Positions 1-13,346 are shown, counted from the stretch's first letter. The stretch: 64,000 bases of DNA from Dioscorea cayenensis subsp. rotundata (GCF_009730915.1 NC_052482.1:21437912-21501911); one strand, 5' to 3'. A program made the numbers and translations. Notes: generated by a model from the letters alone, not told the origin.

Positions 1-1260
1 ACAAAGTCGAAACGCACTTCCGTCACTGCTTACCCGTAGAGCATTTCAACTTGGCCAGGAAAAAGCAAGTTTTCACCTACAGGTTGTTTATGGATGACGT
101 ACTAGAGGAAAACAATCATGACACATCCTGTAAAAAGTCTCTGATCTAAAAAATGTGGTTTGAATGGAGCGAATGTTGTGAACACCAAGTTTTCGACTCG
201 ACAGGATGACCATCACACAAGAAGAAGAGGAAGGAGAGTGGTTGTATGTTAACGAAATGGTTCTTCCTTCCCATTTATACTGCGAAATCCAACAGCCTGC
301 TGCCGCTTCGGCTTCCGATTTTAATGAAGGCCGGGAGTGGAAACGCTTGGGGAACCGAGCGTGTATTAGTCACGCTGGGAGACCAAAAGACACGGTTGCG
401 TTGTATATTTTTAAGCGGATTCAAATGTATTTTTACACGATAAATTAAAACTTTTAAACGAGAAGCAAAATATTTAAACTGTAATAGACATATTTAAATA
501 TAAAGTTCAATATTTAAACAATAATAAGAAGTATATACACAATACACAATGCCTACTCGACAACAGATTCATTGATGATCTGCGATTGTGACCGAAGCGT
601 GCAGATGGCTACAAGGCATCTCGCGGATCTCGGACGCTCACGACTAGATCCTCTTCGCCTCAGGGACGCCCTGTGTTGCCTTCTCGCTCTACGATTTTTC
701 GTCCTTCAGTACAGCGGTCATGAAACGACAGTGCAGATTGCAAGCCCTCTTGAACCCCACAATACACGCACTGAAAGAAAAGAATGCACGCTTAAACACC
801 AAATAAGAAGAAGAAAAAGAAGAACAAGAACAAGAACAAGGACAAGAACAACAAGATATGAACCTTCTAAACTTTGTTTGAGAAAAAAAGCAAGTGAGGC
901 AAAAAAATTGCAAAAACTATGAATAAATTTTTTGGACATGATATGATTGGGCGTCATTTTCCCCTCCTTTTGTAAAGGCAAAAATGAAATTTCATATCAT
1001 AAACCTACTTACCGCCGGGGGGTTAAAGGGAATGTAAAATATAACAAACGGCTGTCCGGGGTGTGTAAAAGTTGGAGGATGTTTTGAGAAGTTTTGAAAA
1101 TTACGATGGGTGAACAGTAATTTTCCTTTTTTTTTAAACAAAACCCTTATTGTTATACAAATTTGCAAAAGCCATGACATCTCATTCTTTTCCGTCTCCC
1201 TGATTCTTGTCTTTTTGATGCGGATGCAAGAGTAAGCAAGCACCAGGCTCGGTCCGCTCT

Positions 1261-1261
<1 letters not shown>
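1..1261. other. Unassigned left-edge sequence upstream of TASH3
   Basis: I recognise no gene here. Short open frames at 206-448 and 572-922 lack family resemblance and overlap frames on the other strand. About 410-560 is very AT-rich with repeated 'atatttaaa' strings. The right part presumably includes the TASH3 promoter, since the TASH3 start lies at 1310, but no clear TATA element was identified. Confidence 0.5.
803..857. repeat. Purine-rich AAGAAC/AAGAAG short tandem repeat
   Basis: The stretch is a run of AAG/AAC triplets with a 6-base AAGAAC-like unit repeated about five times. It gives spurious Arg/Thr-rich or Ser/Cys-rich open frames on the two strands. There is no sign that it is coding. 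Confidence 0.8.

Positions 1262-1293
<32 letters not shown>
1262..1293 (+). repeat. (GA)n microsatellite in the TASH3 5' leader
   Basis: An uninterrupted GA dinucleotide run ends 16 bases before the TASH3 start codon at 1310, so it should lie in the 5' UTR. GA/CT tracts are common in plant leaders and can bind BBR/BPC GAGA factors. Any regulatory role here is inference. Confidence 0.85.
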
Positions 1294-1296
<3 letters not shown>

Positions 1297-1309
1297 CAAA
1301 CCTCGGAGC

Positions 1310-4300
1310 ATGGCCTCCGGCCAGGATTCCGCTGGGACGACGCTGATGGATCTCATCACATCGCATCCCTCTGAAGTCGCTGCTACCAGCATTTCGTCCA
1401 ACTCCCCGGCTCCCTCCTCCACGCTTGGCAAGCCCACGACCACGGAGCGGAAGCCCAAGAGGGCTTCTCTGATGCAGATCCAGAATGATACCATTGCCGT
1501 AGCCAAGGCCCTCAATCCAGTCAAAGCCATTCCACAACGACAAAAATAGGAAGGTTCCCTCCTTCTCTTTTCTTTTTGTTTCTCGTTTCTTATTTTTTTC
1601 GATGTTCAATAGTGATATGCGGGTAACATACATAGTCTTTGATCCTAAAAAAATGAAATAAGGACTTGTTGAATAACATGATCCCAATTATTTATTGCAG
1701 CCTGTTTCATACGCTCAACTGGCACGTAGTATCCATGAGCTTGCCGCAACATCAGATCAGGTGGCCCATCATCTCTGTGATTCAAATTGCATCTAGGATG
1801 ATGTGACTCTAATATTTAAATTTGATTGCTTGTGGTGTTCAGAAAGCCTCCCAGAAGCGGTTGTTGCATCATGTGTTCCCTAAACTTGCTGTATACAACT
1901 CAGTGGATCCTTCTTTAGCTCCATCTCTCCTCATGGTATGCTCCTTCTACTTACTACTACCACATTCTTTATCAATTTAGATGCATACTTTCTCGTAGCC
2001 CTTCCTTAATGACCTTGACATAATGTAGATGAAGCATCATGCATGATGTGAACCCTCTAGATTTATATTTCAATCTGCTGTGATCATGAAAGAGCATGGC
2101 TGTTTTTCTGTTTTGCAGCTTCATCAACAATGTGAGGACAGGAATATTTTTACGTTATGTTTACTACTATTTGGCTAGAATTTTTTGTCAGACAGTGATG
2201 CACATGGACTAAGTCCTGGTGGTGGGATACCCACTCCTAACTGGGACGCACTTGCCGGCATTGATGCTGTTGGAGGGGTCACCAGGGCAGATGTTGTACC
2301 AAGAATATTAGGCCAACTTACTTCTGAGGCCTCGAACGCTGATGTCGAATGTATTTTCACTCTCTTATTGCAACTTAAATTCTTATGTTGCACATTTTAA
2401 TATTGGCATTGGATAGATGTGAACTTAATTAGGCGATGGAAAACAGTATGCCTTTCATGTTACTAATATGATGCTGTAAACAATGTGTTTTGCACTTGCT
2501 TCTTGTTTCTTTATGTTCTACCATGGTATGCTTTTGTTTTGTTTTGTTTTGTTTTCTTTTTGTGACTATTCCTTTGCCTTAATAGTTCATGCACGAAGGC
2601 TTGCAGCCTTGAAGGCCCTCACTTCAGCGTCAGCTAGCGATTCGGATGTTGTGGCCAAGTTGTATGAAATTGTGTTTGACATTCTTGAGAAGGTTTGTGC
2701 TTTACTTATTCACATTGCATGAGTGTAGGCTGTGTATGCATGCTGGTAAACAATGCTAACAAGCTTAACTGTCATTAACTGCTATTCATATTCCAGGTTG
2801 GAGATACAAAACAAAAACGTAAGAAGGGCATTTTTGGCAAGCAAGGTGGTGACAAGGAGGTAATGGCTGACTTTTACATCATGGAGTTAGTTTATCCTTC
2901 AGTGTGTTTTGCATCTTATATTGCTTTTGTTGTTGCTGATTTATCAGATGTGGTTTTCTTTTACAAGTAATAACCTTTCTAGACAGAATGTAAAACCAAA
3001 ACCCACCTTGTATCATTTAGAAGCTTATGATCTAATTTGTGTAAAGTTGGTGATGTGGTTATTAGTTCTTAAGTTGCTCAATGAATGCTATAAATCCAAG
3101 CTTTAAGCTTCTGGTCTGGTCTTCATTAACTACCATTATTTTATTTATTATTTTGTGATCATGATGCTGTGTAACTAATATATATATATATGTTGATATT
3201 TGCAGTCTAGCATACGCTCTAATTTGCAGTATGCTGCTATTAGTGCCTTAAGAAGACTTCCGCTAGATCCTGGTAACCCGGCATTCCTCCATCGGGCTAT
3301 ACAAGGGTATGCAAGTATAAACCTTTATAAACCTTGCATGTGTTTGTGGACACATGTTGGATGAATAAATTTTTAATATATATCCCAGCACAGTGACTAA
3401 GACTTATGAGGATCATCTGTATTGTTAAATTATTAATTTAGCATTACGGAAGATATTATTGTGTCATTAACTGATAATATTATGATGCTTAATTTGACTG
3501 CAGGGTTTCATTTGCGGACCCTATTGGTGTAAGACATGCCCTGGCAATCATCTCAGATATAGCCACAAGAGATTCATATTCTGTTGCTATGGCCTTGGGT
3601 TAGTATGACTTTACCCTGAAATCTGTCTTTGTTGGGTTTATTTGTTTTATCGGTTCAGAAAATTCCTGTTTTCCTTGAAATGTTAAATCTGATTTCTTGC
3701 ATTCTAGCATTGGCATTATGCCAAAGGCCATTATTTCTTAGGGCTCTGATTTGACCTATATACTGATTTGCCTTCAAACAGTTTCATATGTAGAATCCAT
3801 TATAATCTTTTGCCCCTTTTTTTATTTTGCAGGAAAGCTTGCACAACCTGGAGGTATGACTTCTTACTCAATCTTCACTATTTAGGGACTCTCTACAGCC
3901 TGTGCAAAATGTGGCCTACTGAGCATCTTGTCTTCTTGTGAATATCTAGCTTCAATCCAAGACTATTCTTTTAGATTTAAATGCGGCAATTCATAGTCTT
4001 TAAACTAAACACTACCACTTTGCCTGGTCTGAACAAGCAATTTATTGCTAAATGTTTCTACGATTAAATTTTTGTCTTCTTTAGGAAGCAGCTATGTTTG
4101 CTGACCTCATACAAATCTGCAATCGGAAAGTTAAAAGTTATAATAAAATGGAAGAATTTGAGGAAAACCCAGACTTGTTTCCCTCTCTTCTCGGTTGCTT
4201 GCATCGGTCAAAATGGATCCTTTGTAAATTACTGTCCATTACTTATATTATATAATCTCCATATGTTTTTCTTCATAATCGGCATTGCCTGTCCCTGAAC

Positions 4301-7300
4301 GATTCCATTTTTAGTGTAGAATATTGTTCTTTTTACCTAATTCTTTGAGATGTTTTTTTTGACATTTTATTGCACAGGTGGTACCGTGGTAGAGGTTTAA
4401 GCTAAAATCCCTCCATATCATATTCTAGTGTTGTTTGGAAATGTTGGAATCAGGCTGCTTGACATTTTTCAGCCTATTTATGTTTTAAATTATTCTCGTA
4501 CATTTTGTATGGAATCTAGAAATCCCGTATTTTATATATCATTTGATCTCTTACATTCAAGGATATCTTTATTTCCTTTACACGACAAACTTTTATGCTA
4601 TGTGCAAGGCTTTGTATTGTATGATACCTCCCTGAACCAAAGAACTCCTTTCAATCAGGTGCCTTGCTGGATGTTCTTCATCTGCATGATGTACTTGCTA
4701 GGATTTCCCTTGCTAGGTTATGTCACACATTATCTAGAGCTCGTTCATTGGATGGTATGTGGATAATGTGGTTTTAAACGTTATAATTCTTATGTTTTAT
4801 TTTTTCTATTTATCTTCCACCTGACAGTTATGAAATATGAAATGCTCCACTTTTACAGAAAGGCCAGATATTAAATCGCAGTTTGCTTCTATTCTGTATC
4901 AACTTCTTCTGGATCCTAGTGACCGAGTTTGTTTTGAGGCAATACTATGTATACTGGGAAAATTTGATAACACAGAAAGGTAGTTGCTTATTTTATAGTT
5001 CAATGAAAATTGTTCCAATTGGTGATTAGTTGACAATCCTTTTATGTTTCTTTGTGATTCAACTAATTTATATTTGTTTTATTTTATTTTAGGACTGAAG
5101 AGAGAGCCGCTGGATGGATTAGATTGACTAGAGAAATCCTAAAGATACCTGAGGCGCCTTCAATATCATCAAAGGATAACACTCAATCCAGAGATGCTCT
5201 TCCACCAAAGAGTGACAAGCCTGGTTTGAAGTCAAAGCGCCCTCAACCTCTTTTCAAACTTGCAATGAGAAGGTATATAATTTTTGTCTGGTGTTATTGA
5301 ACTTGAATGTATGTGGTGCACGGCAACCCATAGCAAAGAAATTCATTTCTTGTCTTTATAAGTACCCATTAAATTTCATACCATTTTGACTGAACACGGT
5401 TTATTCTTATTTTGTTCTGATTTAGATTGGAAAGCTCTTTTAGAAGTTTTTCTCGGCCTGCCTTGCATGCTGCAGCTAGAGTTGTTCAGGAAATGGGAAA
5501 GAGCAGGGCAGCAGCTTATGCTTTAGGTGTTGCTGGCATAGACGAAGGATCTCAACTTTACACATATTCTGACAATGCAGAGTCAATTGATTCAGATCTG
5601 AATGATGGCTCACAAACGGAAGGTATTTATTTGGAAATATTTGTTTATCATCAGCCATTGCTGAGAATGGCTTTGACGGGGGTCATCTTAAAATTTATGA
5701 CTTAATCCTAGAAAGAGAATTTCTTTTTTTCTTGATGAGAAGACTACAGTGTCTATATCAAAGAATACATTAAAGCTAGAAAAGTTAATAGTCACTTGTA
5801 CAATGGGCCCATCATGTATGTCTGGTTTGGATAGACTTGAATTGCAGGTTACAAGTTTACTGTTCATATTTTAGATAAATTAAATCAAATCTCCTAGCAA
5901 GTTTTTTTTTAATATATATATTCCTGAATTGAAGTCCTAGGCTGTAAAAAATATTCCTTGGTTGCCATTGGTTTTCACTATTGATTTTCATCCTATCAGA
6001 GTTTAATCTTCATGCACTTAAGTTTCTTAGAAGTGTTTAGTGCCTGTAGCAACTTTTAAATTTCAAGTTTGGCTGTTATCATGACTTTTCCATTTCTTAA
6101 ACGTTTGCTAGAGCAAAGGCAATTTCTTTGATATGTAAACATGCAAATCATTATAGGCCATTTAATGTGGTTTATCATCTTCTCTTATTTATTCATTTAT
6201 TTATTTCTTTTTGCAGCTTCCAGAAAGGCCTTATCCTTATCTAATGGGCATAGTGGTAAGGATACTATTGCAGGCTTATTAGGTTCCCTCTTGGAAGTAG
6301 TACGCACAACTGTTGCGTGTGAATGTGTCTATGTTCGAGCTATGGTAATAAAGGCTCTAATCTGGATGCAAAATCCACATGAATCTTTTGAGGAATTGAA
6401 GGACATCATTGCATGTGAGCTCTCTGACCCAGCTTGGCCATCAGCATTACTAAATGAAGTTTTACTTACACTACATGCTCGTTTTAAGGTACTCCTCTCT
6501 GGCTTCCACTTCTTTTGCCCTGGCTTATGGGTAATTTTACTATTTGGTAGTGTTTTTATTTATCTTAGGGTCTACATATTTAGGCTCTTCCAAGTAAAGG
6601 GCTCCACTGATGCTCGGGGAAAAAAAGATTCCAGCAAACCAACCCACTACCATTGACTTTCCATTCTCCAAAACTATCCTTATATTAACTATGAAATTTA
6701 AACTTGGGATTTAATTTGAATGTTTTCTTAAATTTTGAATGCAGCCAAATTGAGGACCTTATTTCTGTATTTTATAAATTTTAAGAGTTAAATTGAGATT
6801 TTCTCTTCAACCCTGCCTTCTGTAATAGGTAGATTTTGGATCTAGTAAAATTGGCCACAATAGTTAAATTTCTTGAATTCCTCAGTTCTCATTTGTTATT
6901 ACTTGTTAAGTGGAAATTCTTCATGACTCAATCCCTATTTCAGAAGTTTGGATTTTTCAAGTGAGGTTATCATTATGTTATTAATTTATCCTTAACCACA
7001 TGTGCTGGTTTCTTTAACTTCCTATGTGTGGACAACTGATGAATTTCTGTGACTACACTTGTTGTATTATTTATGGATTTTCCACCATGGAAAATTAACA
7101 GGGCATGCCATGCCCTAATTTACTAATTAATCTGTATCATTCTTGTTCATGCTCTTTCAAATTCCTTGTCATATACTTTTTTGCCATGTGTCTAGTTTAC
7201 AAATATGTTGATATTTCCTGAGCCATAGATTTTTATCTGTGGTTATGGAATGTTTCACTTCTTTCTTTATTCTTTTTAAATAGGCAACTCCAGACATGGC

Positions 7301-10300
7301 TGTCACCTTGCTTGAGATAGCAAGAATATTTGCCACAAAAGCCCCTGGAAAAATTGATGCCGATGTGTTGCAGCTGCTATGGAAGGTGAGGATGCCATAA
7401 TTACTGGATTGTTATCATTTTGGTTTATATTTAAGCATGATTGCTTGTGCATGTCATGACTAATATCATTATCATCTTCAGGCTATACTGCGTTTATTTA
7501 TGCAAGTTTTCTGAACATTCTTGAAAATGCACACATTTAAAGCAAGTCATTATGATTGTCTTTAGGGAATTGTCTACCGTATGAATTCTCAGGTGGTTAG
7601 TTTGGGTTGGAGATCTTGTCTCATTTTACATCTGTAAACAGAAAATGAAAGGTCAAAATAGTTGCATTGAGTTAACTTACTGGTTGCAGAGTGCAGTAAG
7701 AATAATTAATTGTGGCATATTGAGGTTCATTGTGTTGGATTCTGTTTTAGATCTTCTGAAGCTGCATTAAGCTATTTTCCATAATAGTCTTCTGAATACA
7801 GGAATTCTCAGCAATATGATATAATCTTTCTAAATATGAAAATTTTGGTTCTTTCAGACTTGCCTTGTTGGAGCTGGACCTGATGGAAAACACACAGCAT
7901 TGGAAGCAGTTACTATAGTGCTTGATTTACCACCTCCTCAACCGGGGTCAATGTCTGGACTTACATCTGTAGATAGGGTTTCAGCATCTGATCCAAAGTC
8001 AGCTCTGGCACTGCAGAGACTGGTGCAGGCTGCAGTAAGGATGATCCTAACAATATAGTTGTTTCTTAAGAAATTTGAATGCACATTCAAGGAAACACAT
8101 ACAATTAATCTTAGTCTTGAGCATTTGAGCAGGTATGGTTTCTTGGGGAAAATGCAAATTATGCTGCATCTGAATATGCTTGGGAATCTGCAACACCTCC
8201 TGGTACTGCTTTAATGATGCTAGACACAGATAAAATGGTTGCTGCCGCTAGTTCTCGGAATCCTACTCTTGCTGGTGCACTCACTCGACTTCAAAGGTGT
8301 GCATTTAGTGGGAGCTGGGAGGTACTTCTTGAACAAATTCTTTTCTCAATAATTATTAATCATAAGAAGATTATTATGTTCTTGTTGCTATTCTCATTGA
8401 AAAAACCCTGCAGGTACGGATTGTTGCTGCTCAAGCTCTCATAACCATAGCAATTAGATCTGGAGAGCCTTACCGGTTGCAGATATATGAATTTTTACAT
8501 GCTTTAGCACAAGGTGGGGTGCAAACTCAATTTTCAGAATTGCAACTTAGTAATGGGGAAGATCAAGGTGCTAGCGGTACCGGTCTTGGATCTTTAATTT
8601 GTCCAATGTTAAATGTCCTTGATGAAATGTACAGAGCACAAGATGATTTGATTAGGTAAGGGAAAATACCAATTTACCATCTATTTTAAGTGCATGAGGG
8701 GTATTATATTTTACCCTGAGTACATGTCTATGTTGTTGTGTAGAGATATGCGTAACCATGATAACAACAAGCAAGAATGGACAGATGAAGAACTCAAGCA
8801 ACTTTACGAGACACACGAGAAACTTCTTGATCTGGTGTCTTTGTTTTGTTTTGTTCCACGAGCAAAATATCTTCCCCTTGGCCCTACAAGGTAATTTCAC
8901 AAAGTTGCATTTTGCTACATTGAAAGTTAAGGTCAGCTGTGGCCTTGTATAAACAGTGATCTGATTTGTATTATGTTGAACTCAAAAAAATCAAATATAT
9001 TTTGACTAATGGTCTCAAGATTTGCAGGCAGTGGCTCAATGGTGCCAGGTGCTATAGAATCTTTTTATGATCTGTAATTTGATGGTACAACATAGTTTAA
9101 CTCAAAGTTTCTTTTGGTAAACAAATTTTTCAAAAATCAATGCTTTTTGAACAAGGTTGGGTGAATTAAACAAACATTTTTGGTCATTATAAAATTGTAA
9201 GATCCGTGTTTGTTGCTTAAATAGAATTGTTCTCCTTTATGAATATAAATTGTTTTAAATACTAAAGTTCGTCTCTCTGAATATAAATTGTCTTAAATAC
9301 TAAAGTTCATCTCTCATTTTTTGTTTTTAAATGCTTATGACAGCGCCAAGCTCATTGACATTTATCGGAACCGGCATAATATTAACGCATCAGCTGGATT
9401 GAATGACCCTGCTGTAGCTATGGGGATATCTGACCTTGTATATGAATCAAATGTAACGCATAAAGAACCCAATTCAATTGATCCTGAATTAGCAATGGCA
9501 TGGGCTGCAGGACTTGATGATGGCCTTTTAGGAAGCAATGCTCCAGCAATGGATCGGGTGAGAATTTCAAGCTATATAATTTATGAGTTATCACTGGCAT
9601 GTAACTTGTTTTTTCTACTTTTGACAACAGTCATTGAAAGGCAACCATGTGATCATTTCTATTCTTATGAAATATGTTGACGTATTATGTTGGTTTCTTT
9701 TGCTTTTTCCAGTATGATATTTGTTTTGCTGTTGTTCTTCCGCTTTGAAAAATCTTTTGCAAATAAATCTAATTATGTTATATATACATGATGCTAGGTG
9801 AATGAATTTCTTGCTGGTGCTGGAACAGATGCGCCTGATGTGGATGATGAGAATATCACCTCTCGGCCATCAGTTACTTACAATGACATGTGGGCTAAGG
9901 AGCTTCTTGAAAGTTATGAAGTGGAGGTATATGTTGCATGATTATTTCATTTATGACTTGGGTTAGCCATTTTGGAAACAGGATTTGAAAGGTTATTTTC
10001 TTTGTTTCAGGAAGATGATGGAAGGTCATCTGGAACATCCTCTCCTGAGTCTACTGGCTCTGTTGAAACTTCTATCTCATCCCATTTTGGTGGCATGAAT
10101 TACCCATCCTTGTTCAGCTCACGTCCGTCTGGCTATGGGATTTCACAACAATCGGTACTTCATCTAGAGCTTTATAAAATCAATTCTTCATTTTCACATT
10201 TCTGGTTGTGAAATGGTTTAGATTGATTATGCAAACGTATTCTGCATTCCTTAATTTATTTTATTTTATTTTATTTTGAGAGAGATAGAGAGAGATCTAC

Positions 10301-13300
10301 AATAACTCAGCCAGCAATCATGCAGTTGCATGCACAGTATAGCTTACTCAGTGGCCCATGTTGAATATTGGGAGTCAAACACGATACATGGTAGTATGTT
10401 GTGCAAATGATTTTGTTTAGCTTCCCTCCTTGGATCATAAGTTTTTCCAAAAGAGCTTTATGCATACCAAGCCATTGCTGACCTGCTACTATACAAAGCT
10501 CTTCCTTGGTTTTCTCTTTTAACTGAATTTTTGCTGCTGCAGCTTTTTCTAGATTTACTTTAATATTGGATTTTGTTTGGAAATATAGTACCACATCGGT
10601 TGTGTGATAGAAGTGTAATGGGTTTATATATAGATATAAGGGTTGAGCCACTAAGTTTTGAGACTTTTTGGTGTAAGACCCTTTAGCTCAACATGAGCTC
10701 TACATAGTACCCACTAAGATCAAAAAAATATAAAATCTAACACTAGATCGTGAGCAAATATAAAGTGGAGCCACCGATGCTGGTACAAGTCCACGTATGT
10801 ATGACTCCATGTGTGTAGGACCTCCGAGACGCAAGTAGTGTCATAGTCCACGTAAATGGGACACTCGTGTATAAAGTCCATGCAAGTTCGAATCGAGTTG
10901 AAATTGAGGGAGGGTGTTGGAAATATAGACTCATATCGGTTGTGTGATGAAGTGTAATGGGTTTATATATAGAGTATAAGGGTTGATCCACCAAGTCTTG
11001 AGATTTTTTTGGTAGTAAGACCCTTAAGCTCTACATAGAGTCCCATATAGGGCCCACTAATATCAAAAATATAAAATCTAACCGATTTAATATTTCTTCT
11101 ATTTACCATTTAGCTAATTTATTTTCTGTAAATGCTAATTATGGATAGTTTAGTTTCTCTGCCTTGTGTTTCTAGTTCAACAACTCTCTTCATAAATTTT
11201 TTTCCTAAAAATTAAATATTTTTGTGAAGGGGGTTGGTTTTTTTTTTAGATTTTATGACGGAAAGTTAGTTGTTCCTATTAAAATTTTAAGCGGACTGTG
11301 TTGTTGTTGTTTCATTTTTATTATTTATTTATTTATTTTAGGTGTGGCACACCAGAAAGTTTATTTATTTATTTGTGGAGGGATGAAAATTAGGAGTTTG
11401 TTTGGAAACAAGGTTAAGCTTCATGTGTCAAAAAGCCACCCTGTTCACTCGCTTGGGGGTATTCTGGGCTACTTGCTGGTTGATACCTTTGTAAATGTAC
11501 ATGGCTAGATTGATGGCATGTGCCACTTTTTTTTTTTTTTTGTCAAAATTTGGTTGAGGAACTTGGGAGGAGAATTTAACCTTTTTTTATGTGCTTTGAT
11601 TGGATAATTCCTCCCGATTAGGATTTAAATAATTGCTCAAGTTACCTGTTTGTGTGTTTTAGGCTTTTAGCCCATTATGATTTAAATAATTGTTCAACTT
11701 ACCTGTATTTGTGTCTTAAGATTTTTTTATTAAATTTTATAGAAGAATTGTTATTTAATTGTTTTATGTATGTTTTTTTTACTGGTTCAATGTGTGCGTG
11801 TGTTTTAATCAATGTTGTTATTTTCAAATGCACCATGTTAATTCTGCTCCTATATCATTAAATTAATTATGTGGATGCTAACAAGCGAGAATATATAATT
11901 ATTTCCAATAAGCCAGATATAAGCCAGATATGATGCAGCTTCAAATTACGGTGTATGTTTGATTTCATCTGCTTGCTTATTGATTTTAATTAAGCAGAAT
12001 ATAACCTAGTTGCCAAGCAATAAATAGCACCCTGCCTGTCAGGCCGTTTGTTATCATTGATATTTTAGGTTTTTCTTTTTTTTTTTCCAGGAAAAAGAAA
12101 TCCGATTCCTTCTTATTTTTCGTCCAGGAAAAATAAGAAAGGCTATTTTTAAAACCACCAAAAGATATGTAGAATGGATTAGATTGGAGTAAATTTTAAA
12201 GTTCAAACAATCTTATCCGTTAATTATATATTATTTAAATTTAATTTTTTTTAGGTGTTTTGAAAAACAAAATAACAAATCTGCTTTATAGGTTTACATT
12301 ACAACTCCATACATGCCAGATACCTAATCGTAATTGTGACTTTGTACGATACATGCCAGTCTTATATCATTTCAAATATGAAAAATTTGTGGGTAACAAA
12401 TTGTATCTTGTGAAACAGGAGAGCAAGTCCACCAGCAGGTTTGGTTCATCTTCAGCTTTTGAGGGGAGGGAATCTCCGGTTAGTTTAAGTTCAAGACTTA
12501 AAAGTTCAAGCATTTTTGTTTCTTTTGGATTTTTCTCTTGAAGTTCTGTTTTTTCGATTATGTTCAGGTCAGAGAAGAACCTCCATCATACTCAACATCT
12601 GTCATGCAGAGATTTGAATCATTTGAAAATCCCTTAGGTGGCCAGAGTTTTAACAAGCGTGAAGATGAGGAAAGCACAGGGAATCCACAGTTTGGAAAAA
12701 GCTTTTATATGACTTCACTGCAGGTGGTGAGGATGAGGTAAAGCATGCAGCTTCCTGATGGTTTTTCTCAACTCTTATCATGGTTCCAATTTTTTTGAGT
12801 GATGCATGTCCTGAAGAAGTATGGCGGCATCCTCTTTTCTTAGCCGCTCTGTTTCATTATATTTATTTGATTATTTCACTGATAATGAACATCCTCGCAG
12901 CTCCATGTTATTCTTGTTATTTTTTATTTCTGCCTTTTGTTTTTACACGAAGTAACCACAAGCAAGGGGCACCTGTCATTGCCAACATGCAATACACCCA
13001 CTACCCGCTTGCTTCAGACTAAGGGCTACATGCTATTGCTGAAGAGTTTGTGCAGTAGATCACCATAAACAAACAAGATCAAACAGAATAAATATTTTGG
13101 GTTTTTCCTTGCAGCTGAGCCTGGATGCAGGAGAAGAGGTTGAGATTGATTATGAGGTCGATGGTTGGTACTATGTAAGTTCAGGATTATTCTATCCCGT
13201 TTTGTTTACACTAGAATGTACTGTAACTTGAAGAGCAACTAGATCTAACTACCCATGGTTCAATTTTGTTGTAGGTAAAGAAGAAAAGACCTGGGAGAGA

Positions 13301-13346
13301 TGGAAGAATGGCTGGATTGGTTCCAGTTCTTTATGTCAGCTCTTGA
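1310..13346 (+). CDS. TASH3: TPLATE complex SH3-domain subunit TASH3
   Basis: This is the plant TPLATE-complex subunit with a C-terminal SH3 domain, which acts in clathrin-mediated endocytosis at the plasma membrane. Twenty-six exons were traced by homology to Arabidopsis At2g07360 from memory: 1310-1553, 1701-1760, 1843-1935, 2119-2350, 2586-2692, 2797-2859, 3206-3306, 3504-3598, 3833-3853, 4659-4754, 4859-4979, 5093-5272, 5426-5622, 6217-6488, 7284-7385, 7858-8034, 8133-8321, 8414-8655, 8744-8890, 9344-9557, 9798-9926, 10011-10154, 12419-12478, 12568-12737, 13115-13174, 13275-13346. Splice sites are GT-AG and phases agree, giving about 1193 residues, the family length. The N-terminus starts MASGQDSAGTTLMDL. 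The SH3 domain ends the protein (GEEVEIDYEVDGWYYVKKKR, then GLVPVLY). Exons 1, 4 and 24 contain extra bases at or next to homopolymers (near 1547, 2147-2151, 2181-2186, 12696-12700 and 12703-12706) that break the frame. Because all else is conserved, assembly error is likelier than a pseudogene. Confidence 0.93.
9241..9315 (+). repeat. 38-bp tandem duplication in TASH3 intron 19
   Basis: Two adjacent copies, 9241-9278 and 9279-9315, begin GAATATAAATTG and differ at only a couple of positions. The duplication lies just upstream of the exon 20 acceptor at 9343. It appears to be a recent local slippage or unequal-exchange event. Confidence 0.85.
10574..11083. mobile_element. TRIM-type miniature LTR element in TASH3 intron 22
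   Basis: Two 169-bp direct repeats (10574-10742 and 10915-11083) bracket a 172-bp interior. The element is flanked on both sides by the same 5-bp sequence GATTT (10569-10573 and 11084-11088), the target duplication expected of LTR elements. A purine-rich tract, GAAATTGAGGGAGGG, immediately precedes the second repeat and matches the polypurine tract of LTR elements. At 510 bp with no coding capacity, the structure fits a terminal-repeat retrotransposon in miniature. It looks structurally whole but non-autonomous. The repeats are clearly diverged from each other, so the insertion is not very young. Orientation cannot be proven beyond the placement of the purine tract, which favours the + strand. 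Confidence 0.85.
11618..11722 (+). repeat. Diverged tandem duplication in TASH3 intron 22
   Basis: The string GATTTAAATAATTG followed by 'tcaa.ttacctgt.tttgtg' occurs twice, starting near 11624 and 11680. The copies are about 45 bases long and imperfect. This is non-coding intron sequence with no recognised family. Confidence 0.6.
12100..12142. repeat. Short inverted repeat in TASH3 intron 22
   Basis: CCTTCTTATTTTTC is followed after a few bases by GAAAAATAAGAAAGG, a near-perfect hairpin with one extra base in one arm. It could be the centre of a small degraded fold-back element. No flanking duplication was seen. Confidence 0.5.

Noticed and set aside
572-981. Overlapping open frames on both strands, 116 and 87 codons
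   Set aside because: They run through an AAG/AAC simple repeat, show low-complexity Arg/Thr or Ser/Cys composition, and have no family resemblance or splice context.
992-1687. 231-codon minus-strand open frame
   Set aside because: It is the shadow of TASH3 exon 1 and the GA microsatellite on the opposite strand. The Ser-Leu run comes from the CT repeat.
10885-10903. GTTCGAATC string suggesting a tRNA T-arm
   Set aside because: No acceptor stem, D-arm or anticodon arm can be built around it, and it lies inside the TRIM interior.
10307-10994. Minus-strand frames of 114 and 83 codons with similar starts
   Set aside because: Their likeness to each other comes from the two terminal direct repeats of the TRIM, which has no coding capacity.
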